From Paragonimus westermani (Eukaryota > Platyhelminthes > Trematoda > Plagiorchiida > Troglotrematidae): 64,000 nt of DNA. The DNA is taken from NCBI GenBank assembly GCA_008508345.1, contig QNGE01000295.1:72171-136170 (forward strand), read 5' to 3'. The notes beneath the pieces are model-generated. The model did no database searches. It was given only the letters and a program-made list of their open reading frames with translations, and was not told where the DNA came from. The stretch's first letter is position 1. Each line of letters opens with the position of its first letter. Shown here piece by piece: positions 35,930-46,999 of this stretch. The position numbers were made by a program, and so were the translations under genes.

Positions 35930-36530
35930 GGGCGGGTTCTCCCTAAGCAATAATGTTAGGTCCGCTCCTGCTTTTATTCATACTAACTACCTTCCGGACT
36001 TTTTCCAGCATTTAATTTATCTACGCCGACTGCCCAGAAATCTGGGGTGCTGTTGATTCCTGTACACCGCAGAGAGAAATTGACGCGATTAAGTGGTGGT
36101 TTGAGGATTGAAGTTCTTCCACAAACGACGGTAATTGTATTCACAGCACTCGGTGAATATCCTGCTAATACCTGCATGCTTCACACTGCACACATCACAA
36201 TGGATAACACGAAGGTTGATCTAAAGAAAGATCTAGGCATTTGGATGTAACTCAACCCAGTTTTTGTGTCACCACTAGATGGCCACTAAAGTTGGGACTC
36301 GCAACTCTTGGGATGATATAACGGACCTCTCCCCGCCGCCTCAGGCACACTGTGAAGTTTATACAAACGCACTACTTTAGCAAACCAATGCGGCCATGTG
36401 CACTGGCTAGTACAGTGGACTACTCGCTGTTGAGCGTGTTCAGCGCACAGCTTCCAAGCCACTAACTGGTCTGTAAAATGTGGCTAAAGTCGCAAGTTGA
36501 ATCTGTCGACTTGTGCTTGTTGAATTCATT
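35930..36530 (+). pseudogene. LINE E reverse transcriptase, part 1
   Basis: Plus frames show LGPLLLLF and FIYADCPEIWG (about 36015-36050; the YADD box reads YADC), EIDAIKWWFED, then DLKKDLGIWM near 36220. YSGLLAVERVQRTASKPLTGL follows near 36410-36470. The reading then runs into RLVLVEF, equivalent to the RLRLLNLY of related elements, and is cut at about 36530 by repeat R1. The continuation of the same protein is at 37774. Confidence 0.8.
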
Positions 36531-37773
36531 ATGGTCGGTTGCACCATTTTGAGGTTGCTGTGCCTTCTTTGACCAGTGTCGGAAAATGGCCCCAGAAAAT
36601 TATCAGTTTTCTTAAGATTGTATTGCGTCAGGTTCATTTCTCACATCAGTTACTTCGACCGTTTCCCTACTGTTATTAAGTCTGGGCCCCGTGAATTTCT
36701 AAACGCCAGAATTGGATGGTCTTTTATGTTTTATTATTGAGCAGCTTATAATTCTTACCATTCCTGGATGTGCAAACAGTCTTTTCGCTCGGCTCCAACC
36801 CACGACGGTTTATATGAGTGAGCTTAATTCCGTTTTATCGTCCTTGTTGACCCCGGTTGTCTAATGGTTGTTCGAATAACGCTTAGCCCACCCGCAACGT
36901 CTTTTGATAACCTGGACCCAGGGTAATCGTTTATGTAAGCAATGAGCATTCACAAATTCTCAAGCCATCGAGCAACGGATTCAGGTTCGGCTTATTGACA
37001 GACGTTGCCAGAATACCAAGCGTCACCCGAACAACCAATAAAAGTCAGGGATCAACAGTGTTCGATATTGAATCCACCAAATTTACGAGTTTAGAGACTA
37101 ACGGTTTTACGTGAAAATAGTCAAATGCAAAAGTCGCGTTACGGCAAAGCTATCAGGCGCAAGTGAAACCAGAGTACACACAAAACAGAGGCCCAGCAAG
37201 GAACATTACGGAAGGAAAACCAAGCAAAAACAATTTCTCCGAGTGAACGATATCAAGATTCAGCAAAACATCAAGATTAACATTCACGGAAGGAGTAATT
37301 TGTCACGCGCGGAACTTGAGTGGACGTGTCAAGTTGTAATAGAGGCTCGTAATCATTATCAAGAAGAATTTCAACGTAAGTAAACGAACCAACGAGGAGG
37401 CAATAGATAGGGTACGGAACTTGCCCATCAGCCTTCTATTAACAAACGACAGTCATCGAACACCCTACACAAGCAGCTGTTTCAACAGTCTGTCACTACT
37501 GAGCAATGCCCAATCGGTGAATTTGTTGTGTGGGCACATTCTTTGTTCATTTTCCAAAAAGTTGTACATTCGAGGTGTGAGATTCAATCTTCTTGGGCAT
37601 TGGTTCAGTCAGTGACGCATTAAATTCAATTTTTAGGAGCATCTTGACATTAACGGCTTCGAAGATAGATACCCTTTTCTGTCGTTGGATATTGAGAAAG
37701 CCATTCAGTGGATCAGCAAATTGCGCGTTAATCGGCGTGAACTTGAATCGACAACGAACGATTCGATAGTGCC
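36531..37773 (+). repeat. R1 dispersed repeat, copy 2, inserted in LINE E
   Basis: The ~1.24-kb block separates two adjacent LINE codon groups: LVLVEF ends at about 36528 and PLELRRLHGD starts at about 37774. In related LINEs these read LLNLF-SLERRR without a gap (LINE D near 20045). The block aligns with R1 copy 1 at both ends, and its middle (about 36847-37490) aligns with copy 3. It ends with a GAATCG...CGATTC hairpin. No clear terminal inverted repeats or target duplication were seen, and no recognised protein. A basic 90-residue frame (37111-37383) has a partly similar counterpart in copy 3. Confidence 0.8.
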
Positions 37774-38060
37774 CACTTGAGCTCCGACGACTCCACGGTG
37801 ACTCAATTTTTGCGTAGAGTTTTCGGAGGAATTCTTCATCTCCTCGGATCACAGAGGCCGAAAGGGAAGAAGCCTTACAAGTTCCGTTCTCAGATCTTCC
37901 CTGAGCAGTAATTTTTTACTCAGAATGTTGTTAATCACTGGAACGGTGTGTTCCGGTAGTTGTTGGCTACTCCTTCAGGGATGGCTTTGAGACTCTGTTA
38001 GATTCTCTGTTGATTGTTCCTGGTACCTGATGTAATTTACAAAAGCTGTGCTACACCCCG
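37774..38060 (+). pseudogene. LINE E reverse transcriptase, part 2 (C-terminus)
   Basis: The plus frame resumes the LINE protein with PLELRRLHGDSIFA, then DHRGRKGKKPYKFRSQ and FFTQNVVNHWNGV, the usual LRGH..KL..PR and N-x-W-N-x-L signature of LINE C-termini. A stop splits it near 37907. The element ends around 38060 with no visible simple-repeat tail. Confidence 0.75.
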
Positions 38061-39738
38061 CGTTCAAAGAAGGTCTTCCAGATCGGCGGACACCCGCTGG
38101 AGACTGGAACAGACAAATTGACTGAATCCAAACGACTTTGGTCTCTATCAACCGACCAATGTACAAATGTCTGAAATCACTGAAAACTCGAAAGGAAAAA
38201 TTCGAACCATACATAACACGTAGTCAGCTAATCTGCAGACGACACATCCCCACCATCCGTGTTCGCTCATATTGGGGCGCTCACCAGCCGACAGTCGCCG
38301 GTAGTCTGGTCCGGTGTTTGACGCATCTGAGGACAGGCCACATTATTAATTGTGCTCATGCGCAGGCGCAGTGGTTTAGCGTGACCGGCGTTGCATCCGT
38401 ATGTTGAATACGCAGCGTTACCTTGGCAAAGCCGTCAGCCGTGTGACGTTATCTATTGTTTGTTCTCCACAGAGGTCACCTGCCAGTAGCATTAAACTGC
38501 GCCGCTTTGAAGGGGTAGGTGAGTGCTTTGGGGATGGATCACTGCTCCGCCCATATTCCCACAGCACAAAGCTGGGTACAGTGTGGACTGACCCATCACT
38601 CCGTTACTTCCCTTTGTCATGTGGGCGTCAGATGCTCGCCGTTCAACTTTTGAAAGATATGCATACCTGTCTAATGCATACCTGTCTGATGCATGATAAT
38701 TTTTCTTGTCCGTGCAAATACCATGATTTTGCTAATTAATCTCCAACACATAAGCCGTCTTATTCAACAAGAGTAGACTCGAAAATCCCCGGTGGCCCAC
38801 TAATGTCAGTAAGTACTTACTGGATTGAAAGCGAACAGAACAAGTTTCTTCGAGCAAATGCGTGCTAGTTCCAACGGACATTAGAGTCACAATTTTGACA
38901 GAGAGAGTAGATCAAAATTCGCGATGTGCCTAAACAGTCACCTCCGGGCAAAATATAGAGTAGATGCAGAATCAAACATTAAGCATGTGTGCAACAAACC
39001 CCGCAGTGTGAGCGTCATTTTCTGCCATTTTTCAACCTGGCAGAATGTGACTTTAACCTACGGTGATTACTGTCCATTTGAACAAAGCCAGACAGTCAGG
39101 TCACACTAGTGAGGCAAGTTGACGTGTCAGCCTTTGGATCTCGAACTTAGGGCGTATTTTGGCCACCAGACTTCCGCTTCCAGAGTGACCCCACCAGTTG
39201 CAAACGAGACCCGGTTTTGATCGTGGTGAAACTGCATTCCTAGGGTATGGTCAGTTCAACGAGGCCCGTATGGAGAGGTTAGAATGCTCTCGGGTCAACA
39301 GTGTCTGCCGTCCCAGTGACACGTCACCGAACTTTGTGGACGTTGACACAGTGCTACCACCACACGCCGACGGCACATCAAAGACGTTGATGACAGAAGG
39401 ACACAGTAAAATCTCCGCGTGTAACCAAATCAAGCTTGCATACGCACAACAGGATCGCCTCCACAGTGGCATTCTGCATTCATTTATCCATTGAAAGACC
39501 GAGATCATGGGGACATCAGAGCCGCAGTGTGATTGAATGCTTCAACCGAGCTTTGGCTACACCAAACCTGCTGTCATCAGATATTCTACGAGGTCTGACG
39601 CGCCTCCCAGATTTACAATCCCACAATCCCAGAACCTAAACAACAAACACGAAAGTTTGTCCAAAGCCCTACTGTTGAATTCTAAATCGGGTGCAATCAG
39701 CGGTAAGACTTACGGACAATAACGAAGGTGCGGAGAAC
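38061..39738. other. no recognisable gene
   Basis: Short frames only. A two-unit direct repeat of about 16 bp (TGCATACCTGTCT type) lies at about 38658-38692. A weak A-box-like stretch at about 38363-38381 lacks a convincing B box. Confidence 0.4.
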
Positions 39739-39739
39739 A

Positions 39740-41590
39740 AATGACTTAGTGGAAATAAGTTGACTGGTAGGTATGATGACGTTCCAACTGACTGGAATAA
39801 TTTTTTTCTGGGATCCGGTGTGCAGCACTCAACTTTGTTGGCAACAGTCGGCCAAACATTAGATCTCCTGAGATTTCATCAGTCATTCTACGACATGAGG
39901 TTCTGTACGTCAACGGGGCTTCCATCACTTCATCTTTTCAGGACATATAGGGAATCCGTGCTGTCTGTATGCTCTCTTTCAATGAACGGTTCAAACGTTC
40001 AACCATTCCATTTTCAGCTGCCTTATACAGCACCATCTGGGAAGTTTAATGTCGTTCAGCTCTAGGAAACGGTCAAACTCGTGGCTAGTGAACTTTGGTC
40101 CATTGTCCATTACGATTTCTTCTGGAAGCCCGGGGATGGCAAGCAGATGTCTCAACCATCATACGTTACCGGCAGTGGAGACTTCACGACAAACCTGGAC
40201 TTTAGGCCATTTGTAGTAAAAACATGTGGTTACCAAACAGTCCTTCTGGGACTGAGGAACGCAACTAAATGGGTTTATGATGCCAGTGGCAATCTTGACC
40301 GAGGTTTCATCGGATAGCCGATAGCCTGTACTGGTGCGTCGAGTGGCTTGAAACTTTCTCGGCATTTGGCGAGTGGTGAAATTACGGACGAACTTTTCCA
40401 TCCTTGTTGGAATCCTTGGCCACTAAAACTGTTCCTTTATTCTGCGTTTTTTGAGCTGTTACTTGGTGACTCTCATGTGTACAGGCAATGATCCGGGGAG
40501 TAAGTTCGTGCGGCACTACAAACGTGGGCTCTAGCATGAGGAACCCGTCTACAAACGATAGGTTATTCCGTAAGTCGTAAAATGTTTGTAACCTACCGGT
40601 GAGTTTGTCATTGGCGGACCAGCCTTGTATGATATATCGGCTGATTTCTTTCAGGTCCCCGTCATCCTTATTTGCCAACTGATTTTCTTGTTTGTTGATG
40701 GCTGGCAATTCATAGGGACCGAGCATGGAAATTATGAGTTCCCCTTCCTCTTCTTCCTCGTAGTCAGTTACGTCCAACGGAATTGGCGAAGGTCCGTCAG
40801 CAGCTTGGTTCTCGCGGCCTGGACGTAATTTAATCTGAAAGCTGTAATTTAACAGCCTCATGTACCAGCGGTTTTTGCTCAACAGCTTGGGTCCGTTCAC
40901 CCCTATGCTTAGTAGGGTTGTAAGTGCAGTACGATCTGTGTGAAATTGCGAACAAACGTCCAAAGAAGAAAAGGTGCCACTTCTTACAAGCTAAACGCAG
41001 GCGAGAGCTTCCACTTCGCCAGCCCAGTACGACATTTCCGCAGGTTTAATCTTCCGGGGAGCATATGCAATCACTTCTTTATGACCATCCTGCATTTGTG
41101 AGTAGGCTCGCCCTTGAGCCACTATTTGACGTCTGTGGAAAACAACGCAGAGCATCGCTCTTCAAAAGTCTGCCCAACACAAATAGACACGGTGCGTCCT
41201 TTTATCTCATCAGACGCAGAATGTTGTGATGCTTTCTATTCGAAAGGGGTTTTCTTCTTTGTCAGCGTACGCAATGGCTTCATCAAAGTGGAGAAGTCTG
41301 GTTGTTAGAGTAAATTATATGAATACATACCTAAGAAATGTTTCAATATGAAACAGCAGTGTGAAACAGCAGTCACTATAACGGTTCAAGTATTTTCAAC
41401 GTTTGGCCGGATCCTATCAGTAGATATGTTGTGCCCCAAAAGTTCAATTTCAGGAGCATCAAACTTGCATTTTGCAAGGCTTCTTCAGAGACCACGTTTA
41501 CCCAGTCATCGTAACACTGCGTATGAACGTGAGTCATGCTGTTCCGTGATTGAGTCAAATACACAGACATCGTGCATACGATGTACGGAT
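39740..41590 (-). mobile_element. G2: Ty3/gypsy pol fragment (RT end, RNase H, integrase)
   Basis: The minus strand shows the RT end (DVCVFDSITEQHDS, then LAKCKFDAPEIELLGHNIS, near 41560-41430) and RNase H (EVEALACV, then FHTDRTALTTLL near 40940). An H-x-PG-like LRPGRENQAADGPSPIPLD and an integrase zinc region VPHELTPRIIACTHESH follow. A catalytic core piece has KWPKVQVCREVSTAG and MDNGPKFTSHEFDRFLE (near 40110). The 193-residue stretch 40963-40382 is open. There are no LTRs, and the RT is cut at its active site, where a BEL/Pao fragment is joined. Confidence 0.8.
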
Positions 41591-42420
41591 GCTGAGCGTT
41601 CGCTGGCATGCTGGCAGCTCTGATAGCTCAGTTAGAGACACATCTATGAATGTGGTGTTGGATCCGTTATCTAGAAGAGCAGACGTTCCAATCGTCCAAA
41701 CTTCTCCAATTGATCTGACAGGCATGAAGCCAAGATGAATCCACCTATCATGCAAAGAGGTGGCTCCACAGCTTAAATTCTGCTATTCGAGCTCAGTCCC
41801 AGAAGGCGTCGTATATGCGGGCATCATAGTGTGATGACATCCTCCACATAGAGACCGTGAACACTGTACACAAACTCTGCAATATCTTGCCGTGTGGTTT
41901 GGGATTAGCCAAACAGAGCATCGTTCAAACCTTCTCATAACCCCGCGTCGTCCAACCAATGGCATGCTCTCGAATCGCCGGCATATCTACAACTCATAAT
42001 CGCCACCACATACTGCATAGTGGTGTGCCTCACTTATTATTGCAACGGTTGCTGGCACACAGGGTATTCGTCGAGAATCCTCGGGGAAGCGCGTTGTCTC
42101 GTTTTCGCTTATGTGGCCCTGAAATGATTGGGCGATAAGCCGACCATATGGGTTGCTGTGAATCGAGATTCACCTCTCTATAAACTCAAGTAAGTCGCTG
42201 AAAGTAGGCCCCTGACCGGTGTTTATGACAGTCAGCTACCTCTGCCTCCTACTGTGGAATGGGAAGATGAAGCTCATCCACGATACGCGGAAGGCTGGTT
42301 GGACAACTTAACTCAGATGGATGGTTCAGTTGGGACAGCGTCAAGTGACATCCTTTCATTTGAGTGGCTGAAGGTTGGAGACCCTCAGTTTCACCCATGG
42401 TAAGCCTCGGGCCGATAACC
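41560..42420 (-). mobile_element. BEL/Pao retrotransposon gag-protease fragment
   Basis: On the minus strand: a gag-like stretch with TFSDLLEFIERWISIHSNPYG (about 42200), then a zinc-knuckle-like CSRSLCGGCHHTMMPAY (about 41860), the C-x2-C-x-H-H-T arrangement of BEL/Pao Gag ends. ALLDNGSNTTFIDVSLTEL (about 41680-41625) is the aspartic protease motif of that superfamily with D-S-G changed to D-N-G. The order gag, zinc, protease is correct. RT, RNase H, integrase and LTRs are absent; at about 41575 the sequence passes into the gypsy RT of G2. Confidence 0.6.
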
Positions 42421-43098
42421 ACATGTTTGGTGGCTGCCTAAATAATAATAATAGATAATCGCCTCAACATTTGGGTTTCAGCAGTAATTGCTCCCCCGTT
42501 AGACAGCAATACGCTATGTTCGATAGCTGCCTTAGCTTGACTTATGCACTAATAAATAAGGCAACTTCTGTCTTTCGCCATTTAATCTCCTGGCCACGCG
42601 AAGTTCAAAATTCCACCTGAAGCTATGGAATTTGGAAGGCAAACGACCACAGAGTTCCAGCTGGATATTCGGCAGGCCCACACTTATAAATAGATATATT
42701 GCTCCGTACAGCTCTCTTGAAACCCGTGAATATGTAATTTATATGGCCGGCTAGACACTGCGCGTAATAGGTAGACTGTAAATATCTCTGTAATCTTGCC
42801 AACGAAAACGGTTTTCAACTTTCTGAAGTCGTTTTGAATTGTTGTCTAGTTCCGGTTCGTAGAATCGTCAAATTCTGTCGCTGAGAATGCTTTTTGTTTC
42901 AATATTCTGAAGGCGTAAGCAAAGATTATGCGATAACTCAATGGCTTAGCGATCGATGGGAATACAACGAAAAGTTGTTGTTTCGGAGAATTATTCGTGA
43001 AATACAATGAAAATTGATGTCGCGGGCCTGTTGAGATGGGTCTATTTCAAAATTTAGATGTAACTAAGGACAAAAACGTGACTGTATTTTCGGCGAAG
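42421..43098. other. no recognisable gene
   Basis: AT-rich spacer without clear motifs, to the left of the LINE B 3' tail. Confidence 0.4.
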
Positions 43099-43099
43099 G

Positions 43100-43204
43100 A
43101 TTCGTCGTTGAATCATAAAAAATCATAACGGTATAGTTCTCGACGCATTTGATAAAAACACGCTCAGGAGAGCGTGATCAACGCACAGGTTTCTTGAGCA
43201 CATA
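43100..43204 (-). mobile_element. LINE B 3' tail, separated from its body by R1
   Basis: The minus strand reads TGATCACGCTC, a perfect hairpin CACGCT...AGCGTG, GCGTCGAGAACTATA and a T-rich end. These are the same elements, in the same order, as the tail of LINE I (16491-16550) and of the tails at 53350 and 61078. LINE I runs into this tail without a break, so in LINE B the tail has been moved away by the 0.66-kb R1 piece. Confidence 0.75.
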
Positions 43205-43861
43205 TTTAATCCCGGACGATCAGTTGTTGTTCGAGCAACGCTTAGTATTCTCGCTACATCTATCGATATGCTGGATCTACGGTAGTCGCGTCTGTCAGTA
43301 ACGGACGTTTATAAATTCTGAGCCCGTCGAGCAACCAAATCGGATGCAAAAAAGAAGGCCGTATCGGCGAGTTCCTCATCAATAAAGTGCTAGTGTTCCA
43401 AAAATTATGATAAATCAAGTAATAGAAAACAACAACAAACCCCGATATTGAATCCACCAAATGTGCTAGTTCCGAGATTAAGGGTTCGCGTGAATATGAC
43501 CAAATGCAACAGTCACGTAGTGGCGAGGCAGTCAGACGAAAAGGAAACAAAGGCACATATAATAGAAGGTCAAGCAAGGAAAATTAAGGGAAAAAACTAC
43601 GCGAAAACAGGTTCATTGAGCAAACGGTATCGAGGTTGAACAATACATCGAGATCAGCATTCATGGGGGAATGATTTGTCACGCGCGTGAATGGAGCAGT
43701 GTACTCAGATTGTAAGAAAAGCTCGTAATCGGTATGAATAATTCCAACGTAAGCAGACGAATCAATAAGAAGGGAATGAATATAAAAAGGAACGTGACCA
43801 CCAACATTCTATTAACACATAACAATCATCAAACACTCACGCAAGCAGCTATTTCAACCGT
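43205..43861 (+). repeat. R1 dispersed repeat, copy 3 (middle part), inserted in LINE B 3' UTR
   Basis: It aligns with 36847-37490 of R1 copy 2: TTCGAGCAACGCTTAG against TTCGAATAACGCTTAG at the left, GATATTGAATCCACCAAAT in both, and GCAAGCAGCTATTTCAACC against ACAAGCAGCTGTTTCAACA at the right. Both ends of R1 present in copy 2 are missing. Comparison with LINE I puts the insertion between CATATTT and TATACACATG, with a possible 3-bp TAT duplication. Confidence 0.75.
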
Positions 43862-45177
43862 ATACACATGTGAACATAAAAATTATAAATTGTACAACGA
43901 GTCAGCTATGTGAATACAGCGATGAAACAAACATTATGTGAGAGGAAAATTCAACTTCAGGGAGAAGATTTTGAGATACATACTTCTGAGCCGATTGTAC
44001 TTGGGCTCCACAAAATTCGATGAAATAGTTGATTTGTTACATCAATTGGGACTGCACAGCGTGATCACTGGCCCAGTGCTCAAGGTCGTGCCAGAAAAGA
44101 GGTGCTTGGAGGATGGAGGGAATAGATTGGCGAAGAATTTGATCATCATTCCATGTAGATGGTCCCGGAAAAATGTGCAAAAAATTTTAGTGCTGGGGAA
44201 GGTGGGAACGGATATACTTTCGCGGGGAACGGATAGACCTCTTGACCGGACGTCATTCTTCGCTCAAATTCCAAAGGATTTCGGGGCTCTCGCGATATGC
44301 TCAACCATTGCGGGATTTTGAGTTTCCGGGCGGGGTGGAATGTTTTCTCGCGCGGGATATATCAGTGAAATCAAGAATGGAAAACGAAATCACGTGATGA
44401 ACTGGAGAACGTTAAACTGACTACGTGAGCTATGACGAACAATGGAACATGATATTCTGGCATGACCTTCAATGTGACGTTTAGATCGTTGTGTTAATTG
44501 ATTAAATATATACCATATGCAAACAGCTGTTGTCAAATAACCCAAAAGGATATACGATTATACGATTATTGCTGAGTTTAGATGTCAGTTGTCTCTGTAC
44601 GGCCGGTATATAGAATGAGAAGAACTTTCGAAAATACTGAGAGGTTGCCGGGCGGTCTATCGTGGGGAGACAAAGGAAGAGTTGATACTGAAGGTTATTA
44701 TGTAGTCACGAGACAAACGGGTTGAAGTTTTTTGTTTTTCAAGTAATTTTAGCATGTTCAGCTGTTGTATGGTGGTTTACAACACGGGCACACAATCTAT
44801 CAAGAAGTATGGGGTGAGAGTGTACCAGGATGATTGAGTTATTGCTTACAGACGTGTGTATATTGACACCTATGCGTGTTGACTATAAACATGTTTGCTT
44901 GTTCACTGGCAAATCTAACAGTACAAAATCTATTCCGAAATTGGTAGGTTTGATTGGCTCGAAGGGTGCGTGACGTTACATCAGGCAACACAGAGGGTTT
45001 TTCGCCTAATGTTATCAGGTCCGTTGTCAAAGATAACGTCCTCAGACAGGTAGAACTTGAAAGTGGACGTGACATTGGTTATTGTAAGGGAACTTTCTAA
45101 GCTTCGTTTGAACTGATGTATATTCTTACCGGCTCTAATTGCGTACGGGAGTTTGTTCCAACTGTAGGAATATTTTA
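43862..45177 (-). repeat. arm 2 of the ~1.3-kb inverted repeat (partner 15155-16472)
   Basis: Reverse complement of 15155-16472 with about ten differences. It covers the last ~65 codons of the LINE ORF and most of the 3' UTR. The left edge is the R1 insertion and the right edge is a sharp drop in similarity inside the LINE. Confidence 0.9.
43938..44321 (+). other. antisense open frame (127 codons) inside the LINE B 3' UTR
   Basis: It starts MRGKFNFREKILRY and runs opposite to the LINE. The first ~85 residues are the same, except one (S for K), in the LINE I copy on its minus strand (16394-16095), where the frame diverges after an indel. Both copies are about 99% identical as DNA, so retention of the frame is not evidence of selection. 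No domain is recognised. I record it but do not claim a gene. Confidence 0.2.
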
Positions 45178-45299
45178 CTAGGAAATATTAGAACGCTGTT
45201 TCTCCCTGAATTTGAAAGCTGCCAAGGTGAAGTCCTTGTTTCTGAGGTTTTACTTCGTTCTGTGTTGTAAGCGAGTCGCGAGGCCGACGGTAAATTTAC

Positions 45300-46320
45300 T
45301 GCCATGGACCAAATTTTACATAAGTGCAAGGTTTAGCTTGATTCGCCTTAAGCAAATAGGATCGATGGCAAACATGTGGCAGCATTCTCTGTAGCTCAAA
45401 AGAAATGGATAACTCAATAAGCCTTTGGTGAATGTACGTTGGAGACTGTCCAGACTTAGCCTATCAGACTTGCGCAGTTGGCCATGAGTGAATGTGCAGT
45501 ACTGAAACTGAGGTCGTACACATAGTTTATGAAGGCGTAATCGTGCAGCAGGTAGGAAGAATGAGCGTTTAATGTAACCTATCATCCGTCTAGTTTTAGC
45601 GACTAGGAAAGATGTATGTTCTGCAAGGTTGAATGAGTTTGAGTTGCGCAAACCCAGGTCTCTTACTAAGTTGGCGGTTGATATGCTGTGACCATCCAGC
45701 TCTATAGAGCCATCTGGTACGTGACAACCATGCACAAAGATAGTGGATTTTTTGGTTGAAAATTTCAGCAGACAAGGTCGAAACCAATCTCTAATGACAT
45801 GAAGTCCTTCCGTATATTTTCCAAATATGGATTTAGATTGCCAGGGGTAAAGCTGTAAATAAGTTTGATATAATCAGCGAATAGGTATAGTCTGCCATGT
45901 TTGATAACTTGACATATATCGTTTGTATATATGGGAAAGAGTAACGGCCCCAGAAGACTTCCTTTTATCACCCTACTAGTGACTGGACTGGGCGTTGGGC
46001 TACTGTCTCTTATTTTCACTGTTTGTGTGCGGCCTGTACGTTATGACGAAGACCAGCTAAGCAATGGGTCATGTATGCCAAAGGATGTTATTTTGAGCAG
46101 AAGATGCTTATGAAGCATACGATCCAAAACCTTCTCCATATTCAGCAGTATAATGATAATTGCCTCACCGGCGTCAGTAGATTCTGTCACATGGTTAAGA
46201 AATTCTACCTGGCATGAAATGCGAGAACGCTTGTTGAGTAACCCATGCTGGAAGTGGTTTATAAAGTCTCGTGGTAACAGGAGTTTGACCATGCGGCATT
46301 CTGTTATCTTTTCCAACACA
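45300..46320 (-). pseudogene. LINE B reverse transcriptase
   Basis: The minus frames give NHFQHGLLNKRSRISCQVEF (fingers), LLNMEKVLDRMLHKHLL (the L-D-x-x-K-A-F box with D changed to N), KGSLLGPLLFPIYTNDI and LYLFADYIKLI (near 45890). As in LINE A, the second Asp of the YADD box is Tyr. The C-terminal part has VRDLGLRNSNSFNLAEH and LHKLCVRPQFQYCT. Frameshifts separate the blocks. Confidence 0.8.
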
Positions 46321-46999
46321 CTAGAACGAAGTAAAATATGGTTAATGGGACGATAATTGCTGAATTCATGTCGCGAGCCACTCTTGCAGCGGGGCTTAAC
46401 TGTAGAGTTTATTCACTGGAGAGGGAACGAACCGGATGTTAGAGAAAGTGTATACATGTTAAGCAGAAGTAGAAGGATGTCTTGCTCTCCGTGTTCTGAA
46501 GTAAAAAGGTGAATGCCATCAGGGCCAGGTAGGTGAAAAGGTTTGATAATAGCTAACTGGAAGCGTGTTAGCCCTCCACAACAGGGATATGGCTTAGGAA
46601 CGTACTTGTACTCACAGGAGGAGGTGGGGGTAGTGTGTGTTCTTCAGTGTTGGATAAAGCAGCAAAATATGAATTGAAAACGTCACATATTGTTACAGGA
46701 GCCCCCACAGCGGTTTGTCCTGCAGTGTCACTACTAAGATGCTAGGGTCTCTCCCATTATTTCTGCATCTCATCAACTGCACCAACTGCGAGCTCTTATC
46801 TGCGCTGTTAAGCGCACGTTTTTTCATTCACGTGGAGCATTTTGTCCCTATATTCAATAGCATTGAACATTTTATGCATTTGCATGATAAGAGAGAATTC
46901 GCGTGTTTTCCGGTACCGTGATTTAAGACTTGAGCTTACCTCGCTCCTTTGGAGTGAGAATTATGCCGTTACCGTACACATTACAGCGTTTTGATATTT

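Noticed and set aside
36531..37773. R1 as a solo LTR with TG...CA ends
   Set aside because: A TG at 36532 and a CA near 37774-37775 can be chosen, but the flanks give no 4-6 bp duplication and copy 1 does not keep those ends.
38363..38410. Fourth tRNA-derived SINE
   Set aside because: There is only a weak A-box-like stretch, with no B box at a reasonable distance.
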